This document shows, in pieces, positions 7,124 to 15,680 of a stretch of 33,865 bases of DNA. Source of the DNA: Elusimicrobiota bacterium (GTDB lineage Bacteria > Elusimicrobiota > Elusimicrobia > UBA1565). Location: NCBI GenBank assembly GCA_002401485.1, contig NVTF01000010.1:1-33865 (forward strand). The letters are read 5' to 3'. How positions within the stretch are numbered: the first letter of the stretch is position 1; the number at the start of each line of letters is the position of its first letter. A program made the position numbers and the translations under genes. The notes beneath the pieces were generated by a model. It made no database searches and had not been told where the DNA came from. It worked only from the letters and a program-made list of their open reading frames with translations.

Positions 7124-8092
7124 TTAGGAATTAGGCGACGCGGGCTGCCAGCTCAAGCGGTAATGCGTCTCGAGGCCGAGGTGGTCGGAGAGGGGTTTGC
7201 CTCCGACCAGTTCATCGAACGTCTGTTCTACATGGATCGGGACGATCCGGATTGCAGGCGTTAATCCCGGTAAAAAGAATTGATGGTCCACGTATTTGCG
7301 CCAGACTCCTTCCGGTGCGTCGGTGCCTGAGCATTTCCCGGACATGCAGAATTCAGCTGCATTGGCGATTCCGGGGTAGGCCGCGAAGACATCGTATTCC
7401 GGCCGTTCGGGTTTGAAGTTGAAATCCGCGGCGAAAAACGCGGGGGTTCCCGCAGGGCGCGTAAATCCGATAAATTCGTGCAGCTGCGCGATCTGCTGCT
7501 CTCGAATCTTTCCCGCCTCGACAGGATCATTGCCTGAGTTCGCATTCATGTGCGTGTTGTAGATTTCGATAGGAACCGGCAGGCCCGGCACCCGGACCCG
7601 TACGTGAAGCACGCCTTTATTGGCCCAGCAATCCCAGCCCATGCAGATTTCGTAGTCGATGCTGGATGCGGATTCGATGGGAAATTCACTGAGGATGATG
7701 AGCCCGCTGTTTAGGGGGGCGTCACTGTTGGCGGGGGCGCCGAGTCGGAAATAGGGGTAGTTGGATTCTTCGATGAGTTCCGCGCTGCGGGGATGGAACG
7801 CCTCTTGAATCGTGATGATGTGCGGAGCCTTGTCTTCTTGGCGCAATTTGTCGAGGAGGACCCCGATTTGGGCATATCGCTCGTGTTTACCGGTTTCGTC
7901 ATCCCAGGGGAGAGCGTTTATGTTGTAGGTCAGCACTCTCAGGGTCATCGACCGCGTTTGGACTGATTGCTGCAGGGAGTCGATAGAGTTTGTGAGTGAG
8001 TTTAGAGCGGTATGCAGCGAGTTGGTAAAGGGTGATTGGGCGTGCACCGGAAGTGCGAGTGCGAAAAAAGCGGCCCAAAGCAGTCGTCGCAT
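7124..8092 (-). CDS. Secreted endonuclease/exonuclease/phosphatase-fold phosphodiesterase, sphingomyelinase-like
   Basis: The 322-aa product has a signal peptide (MRRLLWAAFFALALPVHA). It shows the DNase I-like fold motifs TYNINALP (55-62), IQEAF with the metal Glu (95-99), NTHMNA (179-184), AADFN (221-225), DHQF and the terminal SDHLGLE. The overall layout resembles bacterial neutral sphingomyelinases and related exported phosphodiesterases rather than DNA-repair nucleases, so a lipid or other extracytoplasmic phosphodiester substrate is inferred. All catalytic residues that I can place are present. ATG 8092 is preceded by GATAAT at a six-base distance and no ribosome-binding site. A monocistronic unit, downstream of but separate from the MFS gene. 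Confidence 0.85.
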   Translation of the reverse strand: MRRLLWAAFFALALPVHAQSPFTNSLHTALNSLTNSIDSLQQSVQTRSMTLRVLTYNINALPWDDETGKHERYAQIGVLLDKLRQEDKAPHIITIQEAFHPRSAELIEESNYPYFRLGAPANSDAPLNSGLIILSEFPIESASSIDYEICMGWDCWANKGVLHVRVRVPGLPVPIEIYNTHMNANSGNDPVEAGKIREQQIAQLHEFIGFTRPAGTPAFFAADFNFKPERPEYDVFAAYPGIANAAEFCMSGKCSGTDAPEGVWRKYVDHQFFLPGLTPAIRIVPIHVEQTFDELVGGKPLSDHLGLETHYRLSWQPASPNS

Positions 8093-8098
8093 AGGACT

Positions 8099-8104
8099 AT
8101 TATC
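8099..8104 (-). promoter_or_regulatory. -10 element (GATAAT), leaderless type
   Basis: On the minus strand GATAAT is followed by AGTCCT and the ATG at 8092, a spacing of six. Confidence 0.5.
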
Positions 8105-8139
8105 CTACACAATTGCAGGCCTAAAGACCTAGCCGTTGT

Positions 8140-9342
8140 TCAGTATTTGAGACGCGGAGACAAAGACCGGAAGCCGAAGAAGAGAATGATGCCGAGCACT
8201 GAAATCCCGTGCCACAGAGCGTTCGGATTGTATTCATATACCGCCGTTCCGATTAAGGGGGCGAGAATGTAGGCAAGGGAAAATGTCATGGCGATGGTCG
8301 CCATGTAGGCGCCACGATGGGATTCACTCGCCCGGTCAGCGACGACTGCCATCGACAGCGGCATCGCGATCATTTCACCCAGGGTCCAGACGAGAACGGT
8401 GAAAATGCCCCAGGCCTGCGAATTTCCCCATGGCATGAGGCCAAAGCCTCCGCAAATGAGCAAGGACCCGAAACCGATCCATTTGAGCCGGTCTGATTTT
8501 TCAATCATCCGAACCAGCTGCATTTCAAACAGCACAATGCAGATTCCGTTTAACGCGAAAAAAGCGCCGATGTCATCTTCACGATACTTATAGACGTTGT
8601 GGAAATAGAGCGGCCATGTAGAGAAGAGCTGGAAAAAGACCATGGCCTGAAATAACTTGAGACCGCAAAAGGCGAGAAACGGCTTATCCGAGAACGGTCG
8701 GCGCTCTCCTTTGAGTTTCGCGCCGCGTTCCTTCGCGCGTTTGGCGGAATTGTCCAAGTCTTCGCGCAGCACCCACCAAAGAAAGAACGCGGCGATCCAG
8801 CAGGTAACTCCGTCTGCGATGAACAGCCACCGGTAATTGCGCACGGCAAGAAATCCGCCGAGGGCCGGGCCGACGGTCATGCCGAGGTTGGCCGCTAAGC
8901 GCAGCAGCACGAAGGCGCGGGCGCGAACTTCAGGGGCGGCGACCTGCCCGAGTGCCGTGGAGCTGGCGGGCCGGTAACTTTCCATGATGAACGCGAGTAC
9001 AAACATGGCGGGCAGGATGGTACTCGGTTCTGAAATACGGGCGAAAATTTGAAACGCGGCGCCGGTGAGCACGAGGCTCGCGATCATGATTCTGCGGGGG
9101 CCGATTTTATCGCTGGCACGTCCGGAACAATAAGAGCCGGTTAGAGCCCCAAGGCCGTAGAGAGCCAAGGCCCATCCAGCCGTGCTCACGGGAAGCCCCC
9201 GGTCACTTGTGAGGTAGAGGGTCATAAACGGCATGACCATGGTCCCGGCGCGGTTAACAAAGACGGTCGCAGCCAGCAGCCAGATAGGCTTGCTCAGCCC
9301 CGCATAGGCGGCGAGGTACTGGTTTTTGAAATGACGGAACAC
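8140..9342 (-). CDS. Major facilitator superfamily transporter
   Basis: This 400-aa protein shows about 12 hydrophobic segments. It has the MFS loop 2-3 signature as GRASDKIGPRRIMI (about 75-88), a second-half counterpart around MIEKSDRLKWIGF, and a central cytoplasmic loop (NSAKRAKERGAKLKGERRPF). It looks like the drug/efflux-type MFS group (MdtH/YitG-like), but substrate cannot be read from sequence. The start is GTG at 9342, six bases after the stop of the DUF819 gene, so the pair is one transcription unit. The frame is intact and of normal length. Confidence 0.9.
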   Translation of the reverse strand: MFRHFKNQYLAAYAGLSKPIWLLAATVFVNRAGTMVMPFMTLYLTSDRGLPVSTAGWALALYGLGALTGSYCSGRASDKIGPRRIMIASLVLTGAAFQIFARISEPSTILPAMFVLAFIMESYRPASSTALGQVAAPEVRARAFVLLRLAANLGMTVGPALGGFLAVRNYRWLFIADGVTCWIAAFFLWWVLREDLDNSAKRAKERGAKLKGERRPFSDKPFLAFCGLKLFQAMVFFQLFSTWPLYFHNVYKYREDDIGAFFALNGICIVLFEMQLVRMIEKSDRLKWIGFGSLLICGGFGLMPWGNSQAWGIFTVLVWTLGEMIAMPLSMAVVADRASESHRGAYMATIAMTFSLAYILAPLIGTAVYEYNPNALWHGISVLGIILFFGFRSLSPRLKY

Positions 9343-9348
9343 CCGTTG

Positions 9349-10554
9349 CTACCGGATGAAGCCGTGCACGATCTGCAGGAGAAACGCCGTTAAGAGGCCG
9401 GCATAGGTGCCGAGCACGTAGCCGCCGACGGCGAGAAGAACGCCTACGGGAGCGAGCGCCGGATGAAACGCACTGGCGACAATAGGAGCGGAGGCCGCGC
9501 CGCCCACGTTTGCCTGGGAGCCGACAGCAAGGAAGAATATGGGGGATTTAATTTTGCGGCGGGCGACCAGGAGGACGATTGCATGAATGGCCATCCACAC
9601 CGCGCCCACCAACACGAGGGCGGGAGCATCGGCGACGCGGGCGAATTCCGCTTTTGCACCGATGGTCGCGACCAGGAGGTACAGGAACAAGGAACCGATT
9701 TTGCTCGCCCCCGCTCCCTCGAGATTGCGGACCTTGGTGAAGGACAACGAGACCCCTGCGGTCGTGACAAGAATGACGACCCACGTAAAGCCGCGAATAA
9801 TCGAGCCGATCGGAGGCAAATGGGCCGCTAAAGTTTTAGAAACCGCAACCACAATAAAAGCGAGCGCGGTGATTGCTAAAAGATCAGCCAAATTCGTCGG
9901 TCGCGCGGTTTTCTTCTCGAACGCTTCAACCTTCTCGCGCAATTCATCAATCGATTTCCGGTCTGCGCCGATCGCTTTATCCATTTCCTTTTCGCGTCCC
10001 GCAAAATACAACAGGCAGGCCATCCAGACGTTGGCGACGGCGACATCCACGACCACCATCATGCTGATGGTTGATTCATGTGCGCCGACACTTTCACCGA
10101 TCGCGATGAAGTTCGCCCCGCCGCCGATCCACGATCCGGCGAGAGCCGCGAGGCCTTTCCAGGCCTGATCCCCGAATTCGACCGGGACAAAACTCCCGAG
10201 AAGGCCGTAGGCGATCGGGGCTCCAATCACGATGCCTGCGGTGGCGAGCAGGAACATGATGATGGCATGCCGTCCAAGCTTCATGATGGCGGGAATATCA
10301 ACGGATAGGGTCAGGAGCAGCAGACTCGCGGGCAGCAGCCACTTCTTTACATAGGTATAGAGAGGCGACTGCAGCGGGATAATGCCTATGTTCGAAAGAA
10401 CGGTGGGGACAAAATACGCGAATACAAGCAGGGGAACGATCTTAAAAACTTTTTTACCGGTCTTGTGGTCGTTTGCCTTGAAGAGAAGGGCGAGGACCCC
10501 GAGAAGAACAGCAAGAACCGCGTTGGGATTCTCAATTAGTGCGGGAGAGACCAT
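9349..10554 (-). CDS. DUF819 family integral membrane protein
   Basis: This 401-aa protein has about ten to eleven hydrophobic segments and the family features of DUF819 (YjcL-like): PLLVFAYFVPTVLSNIGIIP near residue 40-60, SLLLLTLSVDIPAI, the Gly-rich GSWIGGGANFIAIGESVG (about 141-158), and GSQANVGGAASAPIVA near 350. The two Gly-rich re-entrant-like segments suggest a secondary transporter, but no substrate is established for the family as far as I know. A central charged stretch (about 200-225) lies between the two halves. It leads the operon with the MFS gene from a promoter in the 38-bp divergent gap. Confidence 0.85.
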   Translation of the reverse strand: MVSPALIENPNAVLAVLLGVLALLFKANDHKTGKKVFKIVPLLVFAYFVPTVLSNIGIIPLQSPLYTYVKKWLLPASLLLLTLSVDIPAIMKLGRHAIIMFLLATAGIVIGAPIAYGLLGSFVPVEFGDQAWKGLAALAGSWIGGGANFIAIGESVGAHESTISMMVVVDVAVANVWMACLLYFAGREKEMDKAIGADRKSIDELREKVEAFEKKTARPTNLADLLAITALAFIVVAVSKTLAAHLPPIGSIIRGFTWVVILVTTAGVSLSFTKVRNLEGAGASKIGSLFLYLLVATIGAKAEFARVADAPALVLVGAVWMAIHAIVLLVARRKIKSPIFFLAVGSQANVGGAASAPIVASAFHPALAPVGVLLAVGGYVLGTYAGLLTAFLLQIVHGFIR

Positions 10555-10592
10555 TCCCTTAAATAATACTATAGGGATGGTGGGTTTAGGTC
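10555..10592. promoter_or_regulatory. 38-bp divergent promoter region
   Basis: Only 38 bp separate two divergent starts. The AT-rich core ATAATACTATA (10563-10573) offers TACTAT to the right and TATTAT or TAGTAT to the left. The leftward TATTAT is 8 bases from the DUF819 ATG. The same core must serve both genes, so their transcription is likely mutually exclusive or coordinated. Confidence 0.45.
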
Positions 10593-11126
10593 ATGCATCC
10601 GTATAAAATACGAGCAGATATGCGCGTCAACGACGATTGGCGAAAGCTGGTCTTTGTCGCGATTCAAAACGAGACGCCGGAACATCTCGCGTTGAAGCTT
10701 GCCGCCTATTTGTCTTTCTGGAAGGAAGAGCTCACGATGGAAGCCAGCGCCAAACACCCGGCGTTGGCCGGATCGCCCTTTCGCCCCGATCTTCTGGGGA
10801 CGAATATCGAGGGCCAGGTTTCCGTTTGGATTGAATGCGGCAAAACAGCGACGAACAAACTCGAGAAGGTGCTGCGCAAATGGCCTGACGCTAAGATCGT
10901 TTGCTTTAAGGAAAGCGAGTTTGTAGGACGCCAGTTTCGAACAACAGTCCTGGATGAGATTCCCCGCGGGGAACGCGTTGAGGTTTATTGTTGGAAGGAC
11001 GGCGGGTTCAAGGAATGGATCGACCTCCTTGCTGAGAAGACGGAGATCTTCGGCGAAGCGGGGGGTGTTTCCTTTAATCTCGTTGTCGGTGAATCCGTCT
11101 ACGTCGCGGATCTCGTTAAGGTTTAA
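10593..11126 (+). CDS. YaeQ-like protein
   Basis: The 177-aa product resembles YaeQ family proteins. LALKLAAYLSFWKEEL corresponds to the MVRLLAYALF-type helix, DLLGTNIEGQVSVWIECGK to the hallmark D.TG.I.LWIEVG segment, and KWPDAKIVCFKESE to the following strand. YaeQ has a PD-(D/E)XK nuclease-like fold of uncertain function. The C-terminal third is more diverged, so the match is moderate. An in-frame stop at 10587-10589 fixes the ATG at 10593. Its TAA overlaps the TAA of the convergent double-SLT gene in TTAA (11123-11126). Confidence 0.65.
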   Translation: MHPYKIRADMRVNDDWRKLVFVAIQNETPEHLALKLAAYLSFWKEELTMEASAKHPALAGSPFRPDLLGTNIEGQVSVWIECGKTATNKLEKVLRKWPDAKIVCFKESEFVGRQFRTTVLDEIPRGERVEVYCWKDGGFKEWIDLLAEKTEIFGEAGGVSFNLVVGESVYVADLVKV

Positions 11127-13126
11127 ACAGGCGGGGTGGTGACGATGCCGTTGCGGCGGTAGGGGTGAATATCCCAGCGTTGGCCGGCAATTCTTGAACT
11201 TCGGTACCAATGTGTTCCGGTGCTGTTGCGGCGCCAGCGCCCGGAGCGGGACGGTTCGACGCTTGCAAGAGTTCCTTCCAGAGCAGGCACCCGTTCTGCG
11301 ATGCGAATGGTGCCGTCACCTCTAAATCCCTCTCCGCGGTCCCATTGCTGCAGGTCCCGGTAGGATTGCGCTGACCAGGCCAACGCCTGGCGGGACGTAA
11401 AATATTTTTCTCGAAACGCGCGGGTGCCGGGATCGAAGCGGGAGTCCCCGGTCAATTGATAATAGCGGTACGCCGCGCGGGTGACGTGGCGAACGGTCTC
11501 CTTAATGTTGGCCACGCGTTTTTCACGGATCATCAACCCGTGCCACTTCACCTTGGTGTTGTAGAGCGCCCAGGCGAGAACGATATCCCCATCGACTCTA
11601 TCGAGCCTGCGTTTGTAGACTTTTTCCGCGCAGGCGATATTCTTCGAGCGGTTTTGCAACTCGGCGCGCGAGAGCCCGCATTCCCATCGCGCCGTTTCCG
11701 GAGTGATTTGAAGAACGCCGCGTGCGTTTGCGTGCGAGGTCCCTGCGTTTACGCCGCCTTCCGCTTCGGAAAGAGCGATGAGCGCGTTTGGATCGATCTG
11801 CCATTCTCCCGTTGTGGCTTCCCGGCGGATCGCGTTGACGAGATTGACCGGGACATTCCTAAAGGACTCGCGGCGCCCGGTGGGCGGTTCTCCGCGCAGA
11901 ATCGCGTGGGATTCTTCGCGGGCGCGGCGGACGATTGCATCGATAGGGGAAACGGGAATAACGGGTTTGATTCTTCGTGCCGTTCGAGGAGACAGCGGGT
12001 CCAAGGCGCGGCGGATTCCCTGCTGATGGGCGAGTTGAAATCGTCCTAGGTAGTACTTGGCGTTAGGGGGGATGCCTCCGTGTTTGCGGACATTGCCCGG
12101 TCCTACGTGAAAGGCGGCCACCGCGCGGCTGAGGTCGCCGCCGAATTGAGATTGAAGTCGATCAAAAAGGATGGCACCCGCGAGGATGTTCGCCCGGTCG
12201 TCAGAAATGCCTTTTCCAAGAATTTCCTTCTGTTCGGCGTTTGCTTCGCCTTGCGCCCATCGGAAGGTCGCCCGGCTGAGACCCATGGGGCCGTGGAGGC
12301 CGCTGCCCTCTCCAAAGCCGTTGCTATAGCCGCGGGAGGCGTAGATGAGTCCACGGAGAATATCCTGAGTTTTTGCGTCGTCGCTGGCGGCCGTGACGAA
12401 TCCATCGTGTTGAAGAGGGGGGGGCGGCGCGTCTGCGTGCGGGTCGATGAAGATTTTGGCGCGCGGTTTGCTCCGAGCGAGACGAATTTGTTCGCTGATC
12501 ACTGCGGGGTCCCGGGGGCTGCCGGCGGCATCGAATAAAACGGCGGCCGCGTCCATGTCGTGCAAGTTTTTAATCGCTGAGAAGTCAAAAACAGAGCCGC
12601 CGTTTTCTGAGGTGAGCAGCGCGCGGGGAAAGGAGGGACCGAATTTCTCGCGGAGGTATTGATCGAAGGCACCGGTATCGGACTTCAAATCTTCGGCCAT
12701 CTCGCGTGCGTCGGCGAACTCGACCGTCTTGTGATCCACGCGGGAAAGTTCGATGCGCACCTTGTCTTTGGGCTTAAAGCGGGTTTTTGCGTGAGCGATT
12801 TCAGCGGCGGCCTGGCTGGGCGTCCACGCGGTGACCGTCCAGCGGACAAATGTTTGGCCGTCCAAGGATTGCTCGACCCGCCCGGAAAGGAGCTTTTGAG
12901 GCGCTTGTGTTTCAAGGGTTGTTTCCAGCTTCCGGGCAAGGGATTGTTGATGGCGGGTCTGGGCGATCTCGTTTAATCCCGCAACGGGCTGAATATGGAG
13001 GTACAGGTGGTAGGCGGTCGGCCTTTCCTTAACAACGGGGTTTTCAGCAGCGGGTGCAGGGGGAGCAACAGCGAGAGCGCTTAATACGGCGGTCACGGCT
13101 GCGTAGTTCAACTTACGGCGCCACAT
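11123..13126 (-). CDS. Secreted protein with two lytic-transglycosylase (SLT) domains
   Basis: From ATG 13126 the product has 667 aa with a signal peptide (MWRRKLNYAAVTAVLSALAVAPPAPA). Residues about 30-235 are unassigned. A first SLT-like domain spans about 255-365 (GPMGLSRATFRWA, ANILAGAILFDRLQ, AVAAFHVGPGNV) and a second about 440-540 (ALIALSEAEGGVNAG, ARGVLQITPETAR, LAWALYNTK). Lytic transglycosylases cleave the glycan strands of peptidoglycan. In the second domain E456 (EGG) fits the catalytic Glu; in the first, the equivalent position is not Glu. The C-terminal 50 residues are Arg- and aromatic-rich. The start was set by TATATT six bases upstream and by the signal peptide; an upstream in-frame ATG (13168) adds 14 residues. 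Confidence 0.85.
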   Translation of the reverse strand: MWRRKLNYAAVTAVLSALAVAPPAPAAENPVVKERPTAYHLYLHIQPVAGLNEIAQTRHQQSLARKLETTLETQAPQKLLSGRVEQSLDGQTFVRWTVTAWTPSQAAAEIAHAKTRFKPKDKVRIELSRVDHKTVEFADAREMAEDLKSDTGAFDQYLREKFGPSFPRALLTSENGGSVFDFSAIKNLHDMDAAAVLFDAAGSPRDPAVISEQIRLARSKPRAKIFIDPHADAPPPPLQHDGFVTAASDDAKTQDILRGLIYASRGYSNGFGEGSGLHGPMGLSRATFRWAQGEANAEQKEILGKGISDDRANILAGAILFDRLQSQFGGDLSRAVAAFHVGPGNVRKHGGIPPNAKYYLGRFQLAHQQGIRRALDPLSPRTARRIKPVIPVSPIDAIVRRAREESHAILRGEPPTGRRESFRNVPVNLVNAIRREATTGEWQIDPNALIALSEAEGGVNAGTSHANARGVLQITPETARWECGLSRAELQNRSKNIACAEKVYKRRLDRVDGDIVLAWALYNTKVKWHGLMIREKRVANIKETVRHVTRAAYRYYQLTGDSRFDPGTRAFREKYFTSRQALAWSAQSYRDLQQWDRGEGFRGDGTIRIAERVPALEGTLASVEPSRSGRWRRNSTGTHWYRSSRIAGQRWDIHPYRRNGIVTTPPV

Positions 13127-13132
13127 ACCTAC

Positions 13133-13138
13133 AATATA
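13133..13138 (-). promoter_or_regulatory. -10 element (TATATT), leaderless type
   Basis: On the minus strand TATATT, GTAGGT, ATG: six bases separate hexamer and start codon. This also decides the start at 13126. Confidence 0.55.
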
Positions 13139-13225
13139 GTGGCGTGGGGCCCGGAATACCAGAATCAAGAGGCCTAGTTCTTCGTAGGCCTTTTGGGAAA
13201 ACTACCGCTTTTTATTCTTTTCCGC

Positions 13226-13231
13226 TACACT
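13226..13231 (+). promoter_or_regulatory. -10 element (TACACT), leaderless type
   Basis: CGCTACACTGTCCCG directly precedes ATG 13238, with TACACT six bases away. It is nearly identical to the element before the MscS gene at 5093. Confidence 0.6.
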
Positions 13232-13237
13232 GTCCCG

Positions 13238-13933
13238 ATGACCGAGCCCAGCAAGGAGACGATCCTAATCGTCGAAGACGACCCCGCGATCAGGCATATG
13301 CTGCGCGACAGCCTCGCGATTGACGGATTTCGTGTGATCGAATCTGACAGCGCTGAGCGGGGCTTTCAACTATTTGTAACCCGGGAGCCCGATCTTGTTG
13401 TGCTCGACGTTCAGCTCCCGGACGGGTCGGGATTTGATGTTTGCCGCAAAATCAGGGCGAGCTCGGGAAAGTCGAAGACTCCGATCATGATGCTGACCGC
13501 GCAAGGTCATCTGGAATCAAAAATTACCGGATTGTCGGCCGGGGCGGATCAATATTTGGTCAAACCGGTGCATCCGCTTGAATTTATGCAATGGGTCAAG
13601 GCCCTCTTGCGGCGTGTTGAGTTTGAATCGGGCGGCGGAACAAAATTGGTGCTCGGCGAATTAACACTCATGGTGGAAACGCGCGAAGCCTGGTTTGAGT
13701 CGATGCCCTTGAGCCGACTCACACCCAAGGAATTTGAGCTGCTCCATTATTTGGTCAAACACCGCGACCGGGTGGTCAGCCGCAAAGAAATTCTCTCCAA
13801 GCTTTGGAAAACGGTCGCCGTTGATCATACCGTGGATACCCATGTTCGCAATCTGAGAAAGAAGCTTCCTACCGTCATCTCGGATCGGATCCAAAATGTC
13901 CGAGGCAGGGGATTTCACTACTTCTACGATTAA
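13238..13933 (+). CDS. OmpR/PhoB-type response regulator
   Basis: The product (231 aa) has an N-terminal receiver domain with acidic pocket EDD (13-15), phospho-acceptor D57 (VVLDVQLPDG), T87 and K109, then a winged-helix DNA-binding domain (about 130-231) with LTPKEFELLHYLVKH and VDTHVRNLRKKL. It should bind promoter DNA upon phosphorylation. No histidine kinase is adjacent; the nearest is the hybrid kinase at 19500. ATG 13238 was preferred to ATG 13193 because the receiver starts normally there and a -10 hexamer lies six bases upstream. Signal and targets are unknown. Confidence 0.93.
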   Translation: MTEPSKETILIVEDDPAIRHMLRDSLAIDGFRVIESDSAERGFQLFVTREPDLVVLDVQLPDGSGFDVCRKIRASSGKSKTPIMMLTAQGHLESKITGLSAGADQYLVKPVHPLEFMQWVKALLRRVEFESGGGTKLVLGELTLMVETREAWFESMPLSRLTPKEFELLHYLVKHRDRVVSRKEILSKLWKTVAVDHTVDTHVRNLRKKLPTVISDRIQNVRGRGFHYFYD

Positions 13934-13945
13934 TCCCCTTCCCCT

Positions 13946-14437
13946 TTAAAGCGGAAGACTGAAGTTCCACGAGATACGATGGTGGGTGCGATCGGTGCTG
14001 CTGATCGCGTATTGCAGATTGTGGTGTTTGCCGGTCGGATAGGAAATTGCGGTATAGAGATTCCCGTCTGCGGCATAAGAGGCTTGGAGGGATGTTTTTT
14101 GAATTCTGATGGCGAGTTTTGCGACCGGCGTGCCGCCCAAGGTGTAATCCGCTTTTAGATTGAAATTCCCGCGGGCCCCCCACGATGATCCCAGAAGATG
14201 TTTGGAGAGGCGGCGTCCTCTCAAATCGACGGTCAAATCGGGTACGGGAACGAGTCCTTCCAGAGCTTTTCCCGCTTTTGCGACAGCACGTTCAACCGCC
14301 TTAAAAGCCTCGACCTCAGGCAGTTTTATGGAGCGGAAGGCTTCACGAACTTCGGATGGAATTTCGGTCGCATTCGCCTCGGACGGGCTGAAAGTGGTGG
14401 TCAGGAGCAGCGCTAAGGTGATCGTTATCTTCTTCAT
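13946..14437 (-). CDS. Small secreted protein, unknown
   Basis: From ATG 14437 this is a 163-aa protein with a clean signal peptide (MKKITITLALLLTTTFSPSEANA). A helical Ala/Glu-rich segment is followed by a beta-rich C-terminal half with alternating hydrophobic residues (DLTVDLRGRRL, AKLAIRIQKTSLQASYA, RISWNFSLPL). The terminal aromatic residue pattern and strand-rich half could suit an outer-membrane or periplasmic beta protein, but I recognise no family. The start at 14437 rather than 14533 is chosen because of the signal peptide and the TATCCT six bases upstream. It ends 12 bases from the convergent response regulator. Confidence 0.7.
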   Translation of the reverse strand: MKKITITLALLLTTTFSPSEANATEIPSEVREAFRSIKLPEVEAFKAVERAVAKAGKALEGLVPVPDLTVDLRGRRLSKHLLGSSWGARGNFNLKADYTLGGTPVAKLAIRIQKTSLQASYAADGNLYTAISYPTGKHHNLQYAISSTDRTHHRISWNFSLPL

Positions 14438-14443
14438 GGTTTC

Positions 14444-14449
14444 AGGATA
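14444..14449 (-). promoter_or_regulatory. -10 element (TATCCT), leaderless type
   Basis: On the minus strand TATCCT, GAAACC, ATG at 14437: spacing six. The longer open frame upstream would place this promoter inside the coding region. Confidence 0.5.
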
Positions 14450-14583
14450 CTCCAGGTACGAGCAGTCTCCCATGAAAGTTTCCTTGAATATTAAAAGTAT
14501 TAAAAAATAAGGAGAAATTAGAAATACCATCAAGACCTTGTAAATTCCATGAACCGGGGTTATGCTCGCAATAGTGAAAAACT

Positions 14584-15309
14584 ATGGGATTCTCACTGAA
14601 TATTAATCTGGGCTCCAAGGGCTGGGGAGCGTCCCATGAGGGATCGGTGCTCCCGGAGACAGACTATGCCCCGGGGAGCGGAAACCGGGTCCTTATTGAC
14701 CACAAAGATGCGGTCTCGGTGGCTATACTCCCGATGATTTTGGGAGTTGTTTTTACCGGAATTTCCGTCTTTATTTTTTTTGAGAACAGCTATAGTTCCG
14801 AATGGATTTTGAAGATTATCATGTGGATTTTTGCCCCTATCGGCCTCTTTTTGTTCTTTAAGGGTGTGCAGACCCTGATCCTATCCATGAAATTCGCGCC
14901 CGGCCGCCTTGCGCCGAGTGTTTGGCCGCTTCGTTTGGGCCAGTCTTTTTCAATGGAATATCGCCGACGTTCTAAAGCCGATGGCACGGTTGATCGAATG
15001 GCGGCCCGGATTTACATCGTTGAAACCGCGATTTATCAACGCGGAACCGATACGGTTACCGATACTGAAGAGGTGTATACCCAGGATCTGGGATATGCCA
15101 TCGCCTCGCAGGGCGGCGATCAAGTCTATCGCGGGCAATGGGATGTTCAAATTCCCGGGGACGGCATGGCGTCCTTTGATGTGAGCCGCAACAAGGTCGA
15201 TTGGATGGTGGAAGTGAAAATGTACGATGGCGAGAAAGAGATCGATGATTCCACCTTCAAGTTGGTGGTGCTGCCTGAAATTGCGGCGGCCAACGAGGTC
15301 TCCTCATGA
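14584..15309 (+). CDS. Membrane protein with two helices and an arrestin-like C-terminal domain
   Basis: The 241-aa protein starts with a polar segment and then two adjacent hydrophobic helices (about 42-64, AILPMILGVVFTGISVFIFF, and 73-99). After residue 105 comes a beta-sandwich-like domain: RLGQSFSMEYRRRSKADG, AARIYIVETAIYQRGTDT, GQWDVQIPGDGMASFDVSRN, VDWMVEVKMYDG and FKLVVLP. This strand order, with N-V-x-W near the end, resembles the arrestin N/C-domain pattern also seen in the next gene. It likely anchors an arrestin-type module at the cytoplasmic membrane. It opens a tight operon: its TGA overlaps the next ATG (ATGA). A TATGCT at 14561-14566 may be the -10. Function unknown. Confidence 0.75.
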   Translation: MGFSLNINLGSKGWGASHEGSVLPETDYAPGSGNRVLIDHKDAVSVAILPMILGVVFTGISVFIFFENSYSSEWILKIIMWIFAPIGLFLFFKGVQTLILSMKFAPGRLAPSVWPLRLGQSFSMEYRRRSKADGTVDRMAARIYIVETAIYQRGTDTVTDTEEVYTQDLGYAIASQGGDQVYRGQWDVQIPGDGMASFDVSRNKVDWMVEVKMYDGEKEIDDSTFKLVVLPEIAAANEVSS

Positions 15310-15680
15310 TGGAGATTGAGTTTATCAACGCGTCGAATCAAGTCGCGGGAGGCGCGGTGGCGGGGCAGCTAATCCTCCAACCGAAGGAAGATGTTCGCAT
15401 TCAGGCGTCTTCGGTTTCCCTGCACTGGAGAACGGAGGGCCGGGGCGACACGAATGAAGCCGAGGTCTCCAAGGTCGATTTAGGGGCTCTCGGGGATCTT
15501 TCCTCGCGGGATCAGCGCCGTTTTGCATTTGAATTGCCGATCCATCCCGATGGCCCTATTACCTACGATGGAACATTGATACGGGTTATCTGGGAAGTGC
15601 GTGTGCATCTCGATGTTCCGTGGGGTTGGGATAAGAAGCAGGTTTTTCCTGTTCGGGTGGTGCCGCGCGGGGGTGTATGA
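15306..15680 (+). CDS. Soluble arrestin-like protein
   Basis: This 124-aa all-beta protein has the features of an arrestin-like (Spo0M/Vps26-like) domain. VAGGAVAGQLILQPKEDVRI is a typical first strand pair; VSLHWRTEGRGDTNEAEV, FAFELPIHPDGPITYDGTLI and VIWEVRVHLDVPWGWDKKQ follow, with PVRVVPR as last strand. Such domains are binding scaffolds, not enzymes. It overlaps both neighbours by ATGA, so stoichiometric co-translation with the membrane arrestin-like protein and the ATPase is likely. No signal peptide or helix is present, so it should be cytoplasmic. Its role is inferred only from the neighbourhood. Confidence 0.75.
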   Translation: MMEIEFINASNQVAGGAVAGQLILQPKEDVRIQASSVSLHWRTEGRGDTNEAEVSKVDLGALGDLSSRDQRRFAFELPIHPDGPITYDGTLIRVIWEVRVHLDVPWGWDKKQVFPVRVVPRGGV

